Shown one piece after another: positions 55,658 through 64,000 of a DNA stretch of 64,000 bases; position 1 is the stretch's first letter, and every line of letters begins with the position of its first letter. The DNA comes from Gracilinema caldarium DSM 7334. Its GTDB lineage: Bacteria > Spirochaetota > Spirochaetia > Treponematales > Breznakiellaceae. The stretch is from NCBI RefSeq assembly GCF_000219725.1, contig NC_015732.1, forward strand, positions 1,178,001 to 1,242,000. The letters are read 5' to 3'. A program made the position numbers and the translations under genes. The notes under the pieces are model-generated. The model ran no database searches, had not been told where the DNA came from, and saw nothing but the letters and a program-made list of their open reading frames with translations.

Positions 55658-56890
55658 ATGTCTACACCAATAAAACGTATCGAAAAAGATTTTCTTCTTA
55701 AAGTTTTATTTGATGAACAATTACCAGTAATGGTTTTTTATAATAAAACTGAATATACTGTTGTTGTTGATAAACCTCCAAAGCAAGAATTATTATTAAA
55801 GTCAAATAAACCAATTAATGGCTTAAGGTTAGGACAAAAATTATCTATGGTTTTTGACTATCGTGGACAAATTATAACATTTACTGCGAAGGTGATTCTT
55901 ATAAAAGAAACTACTATTTCAGTAGAAGCACCTGAATATTTATATAAAAATCTTGATCGATCTTACTCTCGAGTTCCAACCCCTTCAGATTTAATCGTTC
56001 AGTTAACCTTTCATGGGGATCGTTATAACCTAAATTTCCCTAAAATACAGGAATACGAACAGGATGATATACATAGTCTAAATGAACAATTTGATCCAAA
56101 GGATATTAAACAGCTCATTAATCAACTTTCGTTTTGGTCTCAGGAAAATTCATCGGGCTATAAACTAATGATGTTTAAGGATAATAAACCTACCAATATG
56201 GAAGAAAAAATTATCGCAGAAACAGGTAAAGCCCTTTTTATTCCTTCAACTCAAACTGATCTTCCACAAATCGATCCCTATCCAAAGAAGAAGATTATTA
56301 CTGAAGATATTTTTAAACGTTTTCTTGAAAGTTCTGGGGTAGACAAACTATATGTAGAAGATGCCTTAGCTCGTTTTATAAAGACAAAACGAGATGCAGG
56401 TATTTATTCTGATGCATGGGTTCCTATTTTATTTCAAGAATATGTTATTGGTTATATACATCTTTGGATCGAAGAAGCGAATAAACCTCCCTTTGATTTT
56501 AGTATTCTTGATACACTCTATCAATTTACTAAAGTTCTCTCATTTTCTTTAAAAGTACATGGTTATTTTGACAAGGGAAAGGTTAAGAAAGAGTCATTCC
56601 AAGGAAGAGTTGTTGATATAAGTGCTTCTGGAATGCTTTTTGCGTATCCCCATTCATCTCTATCATCATCCTTTCTTGTCGATTCAGAATTGGATGTAGA
56701 ATTGATTACTCCGAAAAGATCAATAAAAACTAGTGCAAAAATAGTACGTCGATATAATGATACATCTATGGGCTATTTTGGCTGTAGATTTGTTTCTATT
56801 GAACCAGAAGATCTTAGATTTTTATTTGAGTTTATTTATGGAAGACCCTTTACCGATCAGGATGCATCCTTTATCGCTGGCAAGGTTTAA
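55658..56890 (+). CDS. PilZ-domain c-di-GMP receptor (DUF1577-like), 410 aa
   Basis: The ATG at 55658 follows AGGAGA. The N-terminal part (residues 1-110) is beta-rich and resembles the YcgR-like domain, ending in RSYSRVPTP. The middle (about 150-300) is a region seen in spirochaete DUF1577 proteins. The C-terminal 90 residues are a PilZ-like domain with VVDISASGMLF, matching the DxSxxG motif that binds c-di-GMP, and GCRFV near the end. The Arg motif usually before the domain is not clear just upstream, and RSYSR in the middle may serve instead. A likely role is control of motility or surface properties by c-di-GMP. Confidence 0.75.
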   Translation: MSTPIKRIEKDFLLKVLFDEQLPVMVFYNKTEYTVVVDKPPKQELLLKSNKPINGLRLGQKLSMVFDYRGQIITFTAKVILIKETTISVEAPEYLYKNLDRSYSRVPTPSDLIVQLTFHGDRYNLNFPKIQEYEQDDIHSLNEQFDPKDIKQLINQLSFWSQENSSGYKLMMFKDNKPTNMEEKIIAETGKALFIPSTQTDLPQIDPYPKKKIITEDIFKRFLESSGVDKLYVEDALARFIKTKRDAGIYSDAWVPILFQEYVIGYIHLWIEEANKPPFDFSILDTLYQFTKVLSFSLKVHGYFDKGKVKKESFQGRVVDISASGMLFAYPHSSLSSSFLVDSELDVELITPKRSIKTSAKIVRRYNDTSMGYFGCRFVSIEPEDLRFLFEFIYGRPFTDQDASFIAGKV

Positions 56891-56896
56891 AAAAAA

Positions 56897-56917
56897 GGTG
56901 TCCTTTAATAGGACACC
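56897..56917. terminator. Terminator hairpin between convergent genes
   Basis: GGTGTCCT and AGGACACC pair around a five-base loop. The A-run before it gives a T-run on the minus strand, so it best serves the operon coming from the right. Confidence 0.75.
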
Positions 56918-56945
56918 CTCTATGATATAATCATATTTGTTGCAT

Positions 56946-57494
56946 TTATTCTTCTTTTGAAATACCATGTCGGCGTTTCGGAAAGGTCTTTTTCATTGCA
57001 ACGCCGTTACGTTTATCATTATAAATAAAACCACCATTCCAATATTCAAGTGCCGCAAAAAGTGCGTTACCACCATCATGATCATCACTTTTTTCAGTCC
57101 GGAACGAAACATAGTTGCCTAATTCATCGAAATTCTGAGCATGAAGACATTCGAGCCGTTTCCGGTTGAATTCATTCCACTTTTCGAGATCTTTAAACCC
57201 CTCTCCTTCATCTTCAACAATTAGGCGTGCTTCTTCAGGACTAAAATAGTACCAGACCCGCACTTTCTTAGAAATATCACTATGGTTACCGTGCTTTACT
57301 GCATTTTTAATAATTTCTGAAATTTGCTGTTCCAAAAGGTTAAGTTCTTTTATTTCTGGTGGTGCTGATTGAACGATAAGAAGTGTAAAATATCTGATTT
57401 GTCTAAAATCAGAAGGAAACTCTTTATAGAGCATATTTGTTTTGTCGAAGAGAGGTGACGAACCGTCTGATTTAAGTTCCAATATTTGTTCCAT
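56946..57494 (-). CDS. Anti-sigma-type ATPase (HATPase_c), 182 aa
   Basis: The protein has the ATP-binding fold of serine kinases like RsbW: the N box in EIIKNAVKHGN near residue 65 and DEGEGF near residue 97. The C-terminal part (residues 125-182) is less typical. An AAGGAAG site lies before the start. It stands directly after a STAS gene and a PP2C phosphatase gene on the same strand, the classic partner-switching set, in which the kinase phosphorylates the STAS protein and is released from its target when the phosphatase reverses this. The target here is not known. Confidence 0.85.
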   Translation of the reverse strand: MEQILELKSDGSSPLFDKTNMLYKEFPSDFRQIRYFTLLIVQSAPPEIKELNLLEQQISEIIKNAVKHGNHSDISKKVRVWYYFSPEEARLIVEDEGEGFKDLEKWNEFNRKRLECLHAQNFDELGNYVSFRTEKSDDHDGGNALFAALEYWNGGFIYNDKRNGVAMKKTFPKRRHGISKEE

Positions 57495-57519
57495 GATGCT
57501 TCCTTATGTTAAAAGTTTA

Positions 57520-57858
57520 TTAACCTTCCATTTGTTTCAAGGCTTCTTCAAGGTTAGCACTTATGGGGAAATACCCCATCAATTTTGTCAACTCTATTAC
57601 CTTTTTTACAGACCCATGAATATTAGTAATAGTAAGCTTGAGGTTCATCTTTTTCAAGGTGGAACAGATATAAATAAGCGCGCCAATACCGCTTGAGTCA
57701 ATATAATCTACTCCCTCTAGATTGATAATGAATTTTGAAACCTTTTTTTCAAGCATTTTCATTACAAGCTCTTTAAGCTTATAAGAATTGTATAGGTCCA
57801 TTTCCCCCTGTACATCGATGATATAAGTTTCATCGTTCTTTCTGATTTTAAGTTCCAT
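57520..57858 (-). CDS. STAS-domain anti-anti-sigma factor, 112 aa
   Basis: The length and pattern fit SpoIIAA/RsbV: a first strand IDVQGEMDLYNSYKL, then FIINLEGVDYIDSSGIGALI. The serine in DSSG is the usual site of phosphorylation. It lies between the phosphatase and the kinase genes, with gaps of about 25 bases. The likely job is to bind the HATPase when not phosphorylated. Confidence 0.9.
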   Translation of the reverse strand: MELKIRKNDETYIIDVQGEMDLYNSYKLKELVMKMLEKKVSKFIINLEGVDYIDSSGIGALIYICSTLKKMNLKLTITNIHGSVKKVIELTKLMGYFPISANLEEALKQMEG

Positions 57859-57882
57859 AAATCCTTACTCCCCTCGAAATTA

Positions 57883-59802
57883 TTATTTGGCTTTAACCAC
57901 TAATACGGTCTGATCATCATGCTGTTTCATATCAACCATAAAGGTTTTAACGTCATCCTTGATCTTCTGAGCAATTTCTGCAGCAGTAAGATCATGGAAT
58001 TTATGAAGCAGGGTTGTCAAGCTTTTAATACCATATTGTTTCCCCTTGTTATTTATAGCTTCAATAACACCATCTGTATAGAATAATAAAACATCATTCG
58101 GTGTAATGGTAAACGTTGTGCTTTTAAAAGTTGTATTTTTTTCAACACCGATTGGAACACTTTCAGCATCGATCGCATCTACAAGACCAAGGTTATCTCG
58201 CCAAATAAGCAAGGGCCGGTGACCTGCATTAGCAAATTCACAGAGACCTGTTTGTGGATTAATACAAATAATCTGAAGAGTTGCAAAGTGGTCAATATCA
58301 ATCTTACCAGTAATACCACGGTTAATCCAAGAAAGAATAGTATCGGTGCTCCTATTAGTATTGGTAATGAGGTGCAAGATTGCTCGAATCATGACCATAA
58401 TGAGGCTGGCTTGAATACCTTTGCCCGCCACATCACCAATAACAATGTAGAGTCTATCTTTACTTATGGGAATAACATCATAATAATCACTATATACACC
58501 CCAGGCACTTTCTGAGAACATGCCAAAAGCAAAATTAGGCAGTTTGGGTAATTTTTTAGGCCGCAATGCTTTTTGAATATCCTCTGCAATACCAGCAACC
58601 GTATCTATATCAGACCGTTCAGAAACATCTTGGAAAGAATAAATAGTATTGATAATAACAGACGCAAAACCTGCTAGTAACGAAGCCTTGTCGAATTCCT
58701 TATCAGTAAAGAGGGGTGATGACTTTTTCCGAGTTAGGATGGCAACTCCGATAATACGCTCTTCGATGAGGAAGGGCACCCCAATTAAGCATCCAATAGG
58801 AAATGACGGATGAATAACAATCCGATTATCATGTTGTGGCTCAGTAATGAATTGAGCTTTCCCTGTTTTTGCAATTTCTCCAATTAACCCTTGGCCAAGC
58901 GGGATTTTGAGGTGAGTTAACCAGTCTCTGAAACCCTCTTCTGTACGAGGAATCGATTCAGGAACTTCCATAATAGGAGGTACTACCCCATACACCGCAT
59001 ATGCGGTGACCTGATCTTCGAAGTCATCGACAAGAAAGGTCATAACTCCATCAGATGCGGTACCCTCTGCGATAGTTTTTGCAACAAAATGCATCAGTTT
59101 AGGCAAGTCACCGCCAGAACGAAGTGAATCTGATGAATTAAGTACAAAGTTATAGAGGGTGTCTACATTATCAGACAATCCATCCCTATCTTGAATGAGA
59201 AGTTCTACTTCCTGTTTACTATATTGCAGCAGAAGCCAAATAAACCCTAGATATTGCAGTGGTATCAAGAGATGATGTAATACAGGTGCTGCATAGGTTC
59301 CCAGTAAAAAAGATGTCGAAGGAAGCAGAAGAATAATGACGAGAATAAAAGAACGGATGGTATAAAAGTGATTAATTTTCTGATTTTGTTCAGTTTTTGT
59401 TTTAATGAGGTACAGCGAAACGATTGCCGATAGGATAGCCACAACAGGTGTTATGAAGGAAGGAAGTTCGGTAATAAATGATACGATTCCAAGGATAAGG
59501 GCGCTTGTTATGGTGATAATCCCAAATAGCAGGCCTAAACGTGGATAACTATTGCCTAAAAATATCAGTAGAATAAAGGCAGGTGTTGCAATGTTGGAAA
59601 TATAAAAAAATGCTTCTGAACCAACAAGAGTTCCCAGAGTATCCTTTACAATAAGAAAGAAAACTCCCCACCATGCCCATGATATAATGTTATCTGTATC
59701 TAGATGTGCGATATATTGTAGGAGCAGTATCAGGGAAATTTCCAGAAACAACTTAGTTAAAAAGGCGGTTGTCAAAATATGTTGTAATAGCTCTGAAAGC
59801 AT
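57883..59802 (-). CDS. Membrane PP2C (SpoIIE-type) phosphatase with GAF domain, 639 aa
   Basis: The first 195 residues hold about six membrane helices. Residues 215-390 look like a GAF sensor domain (EGTASDGVMTFLVDD, IPLGQGLIGEIAKTG). From about residue 405 to the end is a SpoIIE/RsbU-type PP2C domain with GDVAGKGIQASL, ANAGHRPLL and FYTDGVIEA, which hold the metal-binding aspartates. This would sense a signal and dephosphorylate the STAS protein encoded next. The ATG at 59802 has only a weak binding site before it. Confidence 0.9.
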   Translation of the reverse strand: MLSELLQHILTTAFLTKLFLEISLILLLQYIAHLDTDNIISWAWWGVFFLIVKDTLGTLVGSEAFFYISNIATPAFILLIFLGNSYPRLGLLFGIITITSALILGIVSFITELPSFITPVVAILSAIVSLYLIKTKTEQNQKINHFYTIRSFILVIILLLPSTSFLLGTYAAPVLHHLLIPLQYLGFIWLLLQYSKQEVELLIQDRDGLSDNVDTLYNFVLNSSDSLRSGGDLPKLMHFVAKTIAEGTASDGVMTFLVDDFEDQVTAYAVYGVVPPIMEVPESIPRTEEGFRDWLTHLKIPLGQGLIGEIAKTGKAQFITEPQHDNRIVIHPSFPIGCLIGVPFLIEERIIGVAILTRKKSSPLFTDKEFDKASLLAGFASVIINTIYSFQDVSERSDIDTVAGIAEDIQKALRPKKLPKLPNFAFGMFSESAWGVYSDYYDVIPISKDRLYIVIGDVAGKGIQASLIMVMIRAILHLITNTNRSTDTILSWINRGITGKIDIDHFATLQIICINPQTGLCEFANAGHRPLLIWRDNLGLVDAIDAESVPIGVEKNTTFKSTTFTITPNDVLLFYTDGVIEAINNKGKQYGIKSLTTLLHKFHDLTAAEIAQKIKDDVKTFMVDMKQHDDQTVLVVKAK

Positions 59803-59924
59803 GTATATACCCTGATTAGTCTAAAATTGATAAAATATTATTTAAAATCTCTAAAATAACCCTGTTCAACGAAGTGTACCATTGATAACTTAAGTCGTCA
59901 AGCAAAAGAAAAATAACTAATCTT

Positions 59925-61604
59925 CTATCGCTCGAGTTTTCGATACACATACCGGTGAGGGCGATCTGCATTGGTTCCCAAGGTTTGTCTGCGCCATTCT
60001 GCAAACTCGGACCAGTTGCCATCAAACCATAGCACTTCACCATCTTCAAAAGCAAGAATATGGGTTGCAACCCGGTCCAGAAACCAGCGGTCGTGGCTGA
60101 TTACAAGGACCACGCCGGCAAAACTATCAATAGCTTCTTCCAGAGCTCTCATGGTGTTCACATCCAGGTCATTGGTGGGCTCATCAAAGAGCAGTACATT
60201 AGCTCCTTCCTTGAGCATCAAGGCCATATTGAGCCGGTTTCGCTCTCCTCCTGAAAGAACCCCCACTTTTTTTTGTTGGTCCGCTCCAGAAAAATTATAC
60301 CAGGAGCAATAGGCCCGGGAATTTACCTCTTTAACACTACCTAGCTTAATGATATCCAAGCCATCGGAAAGCTGTTCCCACACAGTCTTATTTGGATCGA
60401 GTCGTTCTCGCATCTGATCTGCATAGGCTAGTTTTACCGTTTCGCCAAGTTTAATCTCTCCCGAATCGGGTTTTTCTAAGTCGGCAATCAATTTAAAGAG
60501 TGTAGTTTTACCGGCACCATTGGGGCCGATAATACCTACACAGGCTCCTGGAGGGACAAGGAAATCTAAATCCTGGAAAAGAACCTTTTCTCCAAAGGCT
60601 TTGGTCAGTTTTTTGGCTTCGATAACTACCTGTCCGAGGCGGGGCCCTGCGGGTATGGTGATTTTATTTTCTTTTATTTTTTCCCGGGCATCATCCTGTA
60701 AAAGTTTTTCATATTGATTGATGCGAGCCTTTGCTTTGGCATGCCGGCCTTTAGGGCTCATGCGGATCCATTCCAGTTCTCGCTGCAGGGTTTTACGGCG
60801 CTCACTTTCACCCTTTTCTTCAAGGGCTAATCGGGCTTCTTTCTGCTCGAGCCAGCTGGAATAATTCCCTTTCCATGGAATACCCTCGCCCCGGTCAAGT
60901 TCAAGGATCCAGCCTGCAACATTATCCAGGAAGTATCGGTCATGGGTAACCGCAATTACAGTCCCTTCATATTGCTGAAGGTGTCGTTCAAGCCAGGCCA
61001 CGGTTTCTGCATCCAGATGGTTAGTAGGTTCATCTAAAAGCAGAATATCAGGCTTTTTGAGTAGTAATCTGCACAGGGCAACCCGGCGCCGTTCACCCCC
61101 TGAGAGTACATCTACCACTTGGTCTGCAGGTGGACAGCGAAGGGCATCCATAGCCAGTTCTAGGCGACTGTCGAGGTTCCATCCATCGGCGGCTTCTATT
61201 TTTTCCTGAAGCACCGCCTGTCGGTTTGCAAGTTTTTCATAGTCCGCATCAGCTTCTCCAAAGGCTTCACTGACCGCTTCGAATTCTTTGATAAGGTCGA
61301 TAATATCCTGGACCCCTTCTGAAACTATATCCTTGACAGTTTTGCCGGGAGCCAGAAAGGGTTCTTGTTCCAGGTATCCTATGGTATAGCCGGGACTAAG
61401 TGAAACTTCTCCAGAAAACTCAGTATCCACACCGGCCATGATACGCAATAAACTAGATTTACCAGAACCGTTTAAACCAATAACACCTATTTTAGCTCCA
61501 TAAAAATAAGAAAGGCTTATATCCTTAAGAACCTGCTTTGTACCATGTTTTTTAGAAAGTTTATACATGGAATAGATAATTTTTTTATCGTCTACTGTTG
61601 CCAT
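59925..61604 (-). CDS. ettA: Energy-dependent translational throttle protein EttA (ABC-F), 559 aa
   Basis: The protein has two ABC ATPase domains in tandem and no membrane part. Walker A motifs are GLNGSGKSS near residue 42 and GPNGAGKTT near 360; signatures are LSGGERRRVA and LSGGERNRLN; Walker B motifs are ILLLDEPTNHLD and VLLFDEPTNDLD. The length (EttA of E. coli has 555 residues) and the ending with HRYVYRKLER fit EttA. It binds the ribosomal E site and gates the first steps of elongation according to ATP/ADP. Confidence 0.93.
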   Translation of the reverse strand: MATVDDKKIIYSMYKLSKKHGTKQVLKDISLSYFYGAKIGVIGLNGSGKSSLLRIMAGVDTEFSGEVSLSPGYTIGYLEQEPFLAPGKTVKDIVSEGVQDIIDLIKEFEAVSEAFGEADADYEKLANRQAVLQEKIEAADGWNLDSRLELAMDALRCPPADQVVDVLSGGERRRVALCRLLLKKPDILLLDEPTNHLDAETVAWLERHLQQYEGTVIAVTHDRYFLDNVAGWILELDRGEGIPWKGNYSSWLEQKEARLALEEKGESERRKTLQRELEWIRMSPKGRHAKAKARINQYEKLLQDDAREKIKENKITIPAGPRLGQVVIEAKKLTKAFGEKVLFQDLDFLVPPGACVGIIGPNGAGKTTLFKLIADLEKPDSGEIKLGETVKLAYADQMRERLDPNKTVWEQLSDGLDIIKLGSVKEVNSRAYCSWYNFSGADQQKKVGVLSGGERNRLNMALMLKEGANVLLFDEPTNDLDVNTMRALEEAIDSFAGVVLVISHDRWFLDRVATHILAFEDGEVLWFDGNWSEFAEWRRQTLGTNADRPHRYVYRKLER

Positions 61605-61665
61605 AGGAGAAGTATACCGGTTTTACTTGTTTTGGAAAAGTAAGGTATGGGGCCTTAGCATAAAC

Positions 61666-62352
61666 CTAACTGATAAACCAGACGGACCACCAGTGGCAGA
61701 TGGCTCCTGCAAGGACAAACACATGCCAGGTGACATGGGTGCCTCGTTTGATTTTTTGAGCATACCAATATACTCCGATTGTATAAAAAAAACCTCCAGC
61801 AATGAGCCAGAGGAGACTTATGGCAGAAATATGAGCCAGTACTTGGGGCCACTGAAGGACTACAGCCCAACCCATCAATATATAAAGAAGAACTTCGATT
61901 TTTTTAAATTTTTTATTACCCACCCCATGTAACGTAATGCCGGTGATTGCTAACGCCCATTCCATGCCGAACAAAAACCATCCCCAAAATCCTCTTATGA
62001 GGACCAGACTAAAAGGAGTATAAGTGCCTGCAATTAACAGATAGATGGAACTATGATCTAATACTCGAAATACCCGTTTTGCCCCCTCATGCTGAATTGC
62101 ATGATAGAGGGTGGACGCGATAAACATGATGATAAGGGATGCAGTATAGATGCAGAAAGTTGTAATTGCCAGCGCCCCCCCACCGCTGCCACCAAGATAC
62201 CCATTGGCTCTTAGCACCAGTAAAATAAGCCCTGCAATAGAAAGAAGCGCCCCGATACCATGTAAAATGGAGTTGGCAATTTCTTCTCCTGGAGTCTGAA
62301 AGGGAAGGGGTTCAGGAAGTTTCCTGTTTTGTATTAGTGGTTTCTTACTCAT
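61666..62352 (-). CDS. trhA: Hemolysin III family membrane protein (TrhA/PAQR), 228 aa
   Basis: There are seven predicted membrane helices. Typical motifs are EEIANSILHGIG near residue 23, STLYHAI near 82, RVLDHSSIYLLIAGTYTP near 95 and GTHVTWHVFVLAGAICHWWS near the end. The histidines in these motifs bind zinc in the PAQR superfamily. TrhA of Bacillus affects membrane fluidity, and the hemolysin name is historical. The gene lies after the RlmJ gene on the same strand, with a gap of 40 bases. Confidence 0.9.
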   Translation of the reverse strand: MSKKPLIQNRKLPEPLPFQTPGEEIANSILHGIGALLSIAGLILLVLRANGYLGGSGGGALAITTFCIYTASLIIMFIASTLYHAIQHEGAKRVFRVLDHSSIYLLIAGTYTPFSLVLIRGFWGWFLFGMEWALAITGITLHGVGNKKFKKIEVLLYILMGWAVVLQWPQVLAHISAISLLWLIAGGFFYTIGVYWYAQKIKRGTHVTWHVFVLAGAICHWWSVWFIS

Positions 62353-62392
62353 GGCAAATTAGACATATAAATATAAAAAAGGTTTCAAGAAT

Positions 62393-63268
62393 TTAGGTGA
62401 AAAATTGGAATCGGCAGGCTGGGATGCTTGGGCTGGTTTCATCCTCAGTACCATCTGCTCTAAGTTCTGACCCAGTTTCCCGCAGGATTTTTGTCAGTAC
62501 CGGGATCGCTTCAGGTAGCAGTTGTTGTAAGGCCCATGGAGGATTAAGTAATACCAGACCACTGCCATACATACCCCGTTCCCGTTTGTGTTCGGTTTGT
62601 ATTTCCACGTGCAACCTGTTACCTGGGTACAATGAAAGGAGTTCTTTTGGTAAGGCTTGGGCTGTTTCTTTTGCAAGCAGGGGATACCAGATTATATAGG
62701 TCCCTGTGGCAAAACGCCGCAGCCCTTCCTTAAGCGCGGCTACTACCTTACCATAATCACTGGGCATTTCATAGGAAGGGTCGATAAAGATGCAAGCCCG
62801 GCGGGAAGGGGGAGGCAAAAAGGCTTTAATTCCCTCAAATCCATCAGATCGTAGGATAGATACCTGTTTAGACCCTTCAAAGTATTGTTGTAGGGCTTCA
62901 TAATCTGTAGGATGCAGTTCATAGAAAACTCGGCGGTCCTGAGTTCTCAATATACGATCCGCAATCAGAGGAGAGCCTGGATAACGTCCGCAATCAGCGA
63001 TGCATTGTTCTAGGAAATCTTTAAATTGCTGGATACTGGCTGGTATCGGCCCTGGATAATCTAAAAGCCGTTGGAATCCTGTACGCCATTCTTCATTTTG
63101 GGTAGCATATCCGGAGTGCAGACTGTACGCACCTGAACCTGCATGGGTATCCATATAAAGAAGAGGCACATCCTTTTGTATCATATAGCTCAAACTGTGG
63201 AATAAGAAGAAGTGCTTTAAGATGTCTGCATGATTTCCTGCATGAAAGGCGTGCCGATAAGCTAACAT
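62393..63268 (-). CDS. rlmJ: 23S rRNA (adenine(2030)-N(6))-methyltransferase RlmJ, 291 aa
   Basis: The start MLAYRHAFHAGNHADILKH is a hallmark of RlmJ. The catalytic motif near residue 165 reads IDPSYE where most members have DPPYE, and a later YGSGLVLLNPPWAL also fits the family. The length of 291 is near that of E. coli RlmJ (280). The enzyme methylates A2030 of 23S rRNA with S-adenosylmethionine. Confidence 0.92.
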   Translation of the reverse strand: MLAYRHAFHAGNHADILKHFFLFHSLSYMIQKDVPLLYMDTHAGSGAYSLHSGYATQNEEWRTGFQRLLDYPGPIPASIQQFKDFLEQCIADCGRYPGSPLIADRILRTQDRRVFYELHPTDYEALQQYFEGSKQVSILRSDGFEGIKAFLPPPSRRACIFIDPSYEMPSDYGKVVAALKEGLRRFATGTYIIWYPLLAKETAQALPKELLSLYPGNRLHVEIQTEHKRERGMYGSGLVLLNPPWALQQLLPEAIPVLTKILRETGSELRADGTEDETSPSIPACRFQFFT

Positions 63269-63334
63269 AATTGTATCCTACTATGCTTTCTAGGCTCAGC
63301 TCAAGGTACGATATGTTCTGTGCGGCCTGTTTTT

Positions 63335-64000
63335 TTAATTGTAAAGGTCCTGTATATTTTTATATTTCTGTTTCAGGACGAACAGTGTCGCATCTACGGT
63401 TCCCTTGGGAATCTGAAGAACCTCCGCAAGTTCCTGATTACTGGCAGATTTCTTGATTTTATGAAGTCGCTCGGTGAGTTTCTCTAAACGTCGTACATTT
63501 TTTGCAGCCCGTACTTCTAGTTGTATCCTTACAATGGGGTCCAGGTCTGTTATAGTAAGTTGTCCCTCGTACCGTAATTTTTTTATATAACACACCTGTA
63601 TCTCTGTTTGCAGAGAATTGATGCGTTCATCAATTTTTAAACGTTTTAGTTTTAGCATATGGAACCACTGTTCCAGTTTACAGGGATCAATCCCTAAGGC
63701 GTGAGCAATCCGTTGTGAAAAGTCTGGTGATATATATCGATAGGATTTGAGAGCAAGGAGTAGTATTTGCCGGGGATTTCGGATTTTCATGGAAATCTCA
63801 GGGGGCATATAGGGTTGTTCAGTATCAAGGACAAGTTCTGTTTCTCCATTATCGCTCCATTTCGACTGATGCCACAGCTGAATTTCATCATCCTGATTAA
63901 GCTGTTCTTCTTTTTTATAATCCCGCAGGGCATACTGAATACTGCGATGGATGTAAGCATCAAAACTATGACCAGTGTCATGATAATGTTCAATCGACCT
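63335..64000 (-). CDS. Unassigned protein with sigma-like segments (partial)
   Basis: The frame is open to the right edge, adding 64 codons before the first ATG at 63808, so the gene is cut by the window. The outer part contains HSFDAYIHRSIQYALRDYKK, which resembles region 2 of sigma-70-type factors. The C-terminal part ends with a helix-turn-helix-like segment NQELAEVLQIPKGTVDATL and is rich in Lys and Arg. I do not recognise the whole protein; a sigma-like regulator is a weak inference. The RlmJ gene follows after 66 bases. Confidence 0.6.
   Translation of the reverse strand, partial: RSIEHYHDTGHSFDAYIHRSIQYALRDYKKEEQLNQDDEIQLWHQSKWSDNGETELVLDTEQPYMPPEISMKIRNPRQILLLALKSYRYISPDFSQRIAHALGIDPCKLEQWFHMLKLKRLKIDERINSLQTEIQVCYIKKLRYEGQLTITDLDPIVRIQLEVRAAKNVRRLEKLTERLHKIKKSASNQELAEVLQIPKGTVDATLFVLKQKYKNIQDLYN

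Overview
The window looks like a piece of a spirochaete chromosome, most probably from the Treponema/Gracilinema group. The reasons are the many lipoproteins, the DUF1577-like PilZ protein, a giant protein resembling the very large spirochaete proteins I know from Leptospira (TIGR04388-like, from memory), and the mixed base composition. Species assignment is inference; no rRNA is present.

Region 1 (about 1-19700, + strand) reads as one operon: the end of an Ig-like protein, an Ig-like lipoprotein, two RND-type inner-membrane permeases and a 3676-residue secreted protein, joined mostly by short overlaps (two are ATGA overlaps). The giant protein has a signal peptide, a very long helical body, a conserved pre-toxin region and a C-terminal M23-type peptidoglycan hydrolase domain. 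A small lipoprotein gene follows.

Region 2 (about 19700-44960) is the most interesting part. Six further cassettes lie in tandem on the same strand. Each repeats a piece of the 3' conserved part of the giant gene and then, after the junction YDASGDYWRL in most, carries a different AT-rich C-terminal domain followed at once by a gene for an exported protein. All seven C-terminal domains look like cell-wall enzymes: three M23-like, one papain-fold CHAP/NlpC-like, and three with a His...(S/T)xGC motif like L,D-transpeptidases. All seven downstream proteins carry signal peptides or lipoboxes, so they are good candidates for periplasmic immunity proteins. The six cassettes lack the export signal and obvious start sites, so they look silent. 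Each is preceded by a GC-rich repeat of about 330 bp with nested palindromes. There are three fixed points at which homology to the giant gene begins, and the hairpin type in the repeat agrees with the entry point. An Rpn-type (recombination-promoting nuclease) gene sits in the array, and decayed pieces of relatives sit at two other cassette borders. Together this suggests a polymorphic, peptidoglycan-targeting toxin whose tip could be exchanged by recombination with a silent library.

Region 3 (about 44936-46911) closes the array with an IS256-family element, whose left end forms the last codons of the final immunity gene, and a decayed IS66 transposase.

Region 4 (about 46900-64000) is ordinary chromosome: an ankyrin-repeat lipoprotein, tRNA-Leu(GAG), a TtcA-like tRNA thiolation enzyme directly behind tRNA-Pro(UGG), a ComFB-domain protein, an HD phosphohydrolase, aconitase, a lipoprotein and a PilZ protein, a partner-switching set (HATPase, STAS, PP2C), EttA, a hemolysin-III protein, RlmJ and a gene that runs off the right edge.
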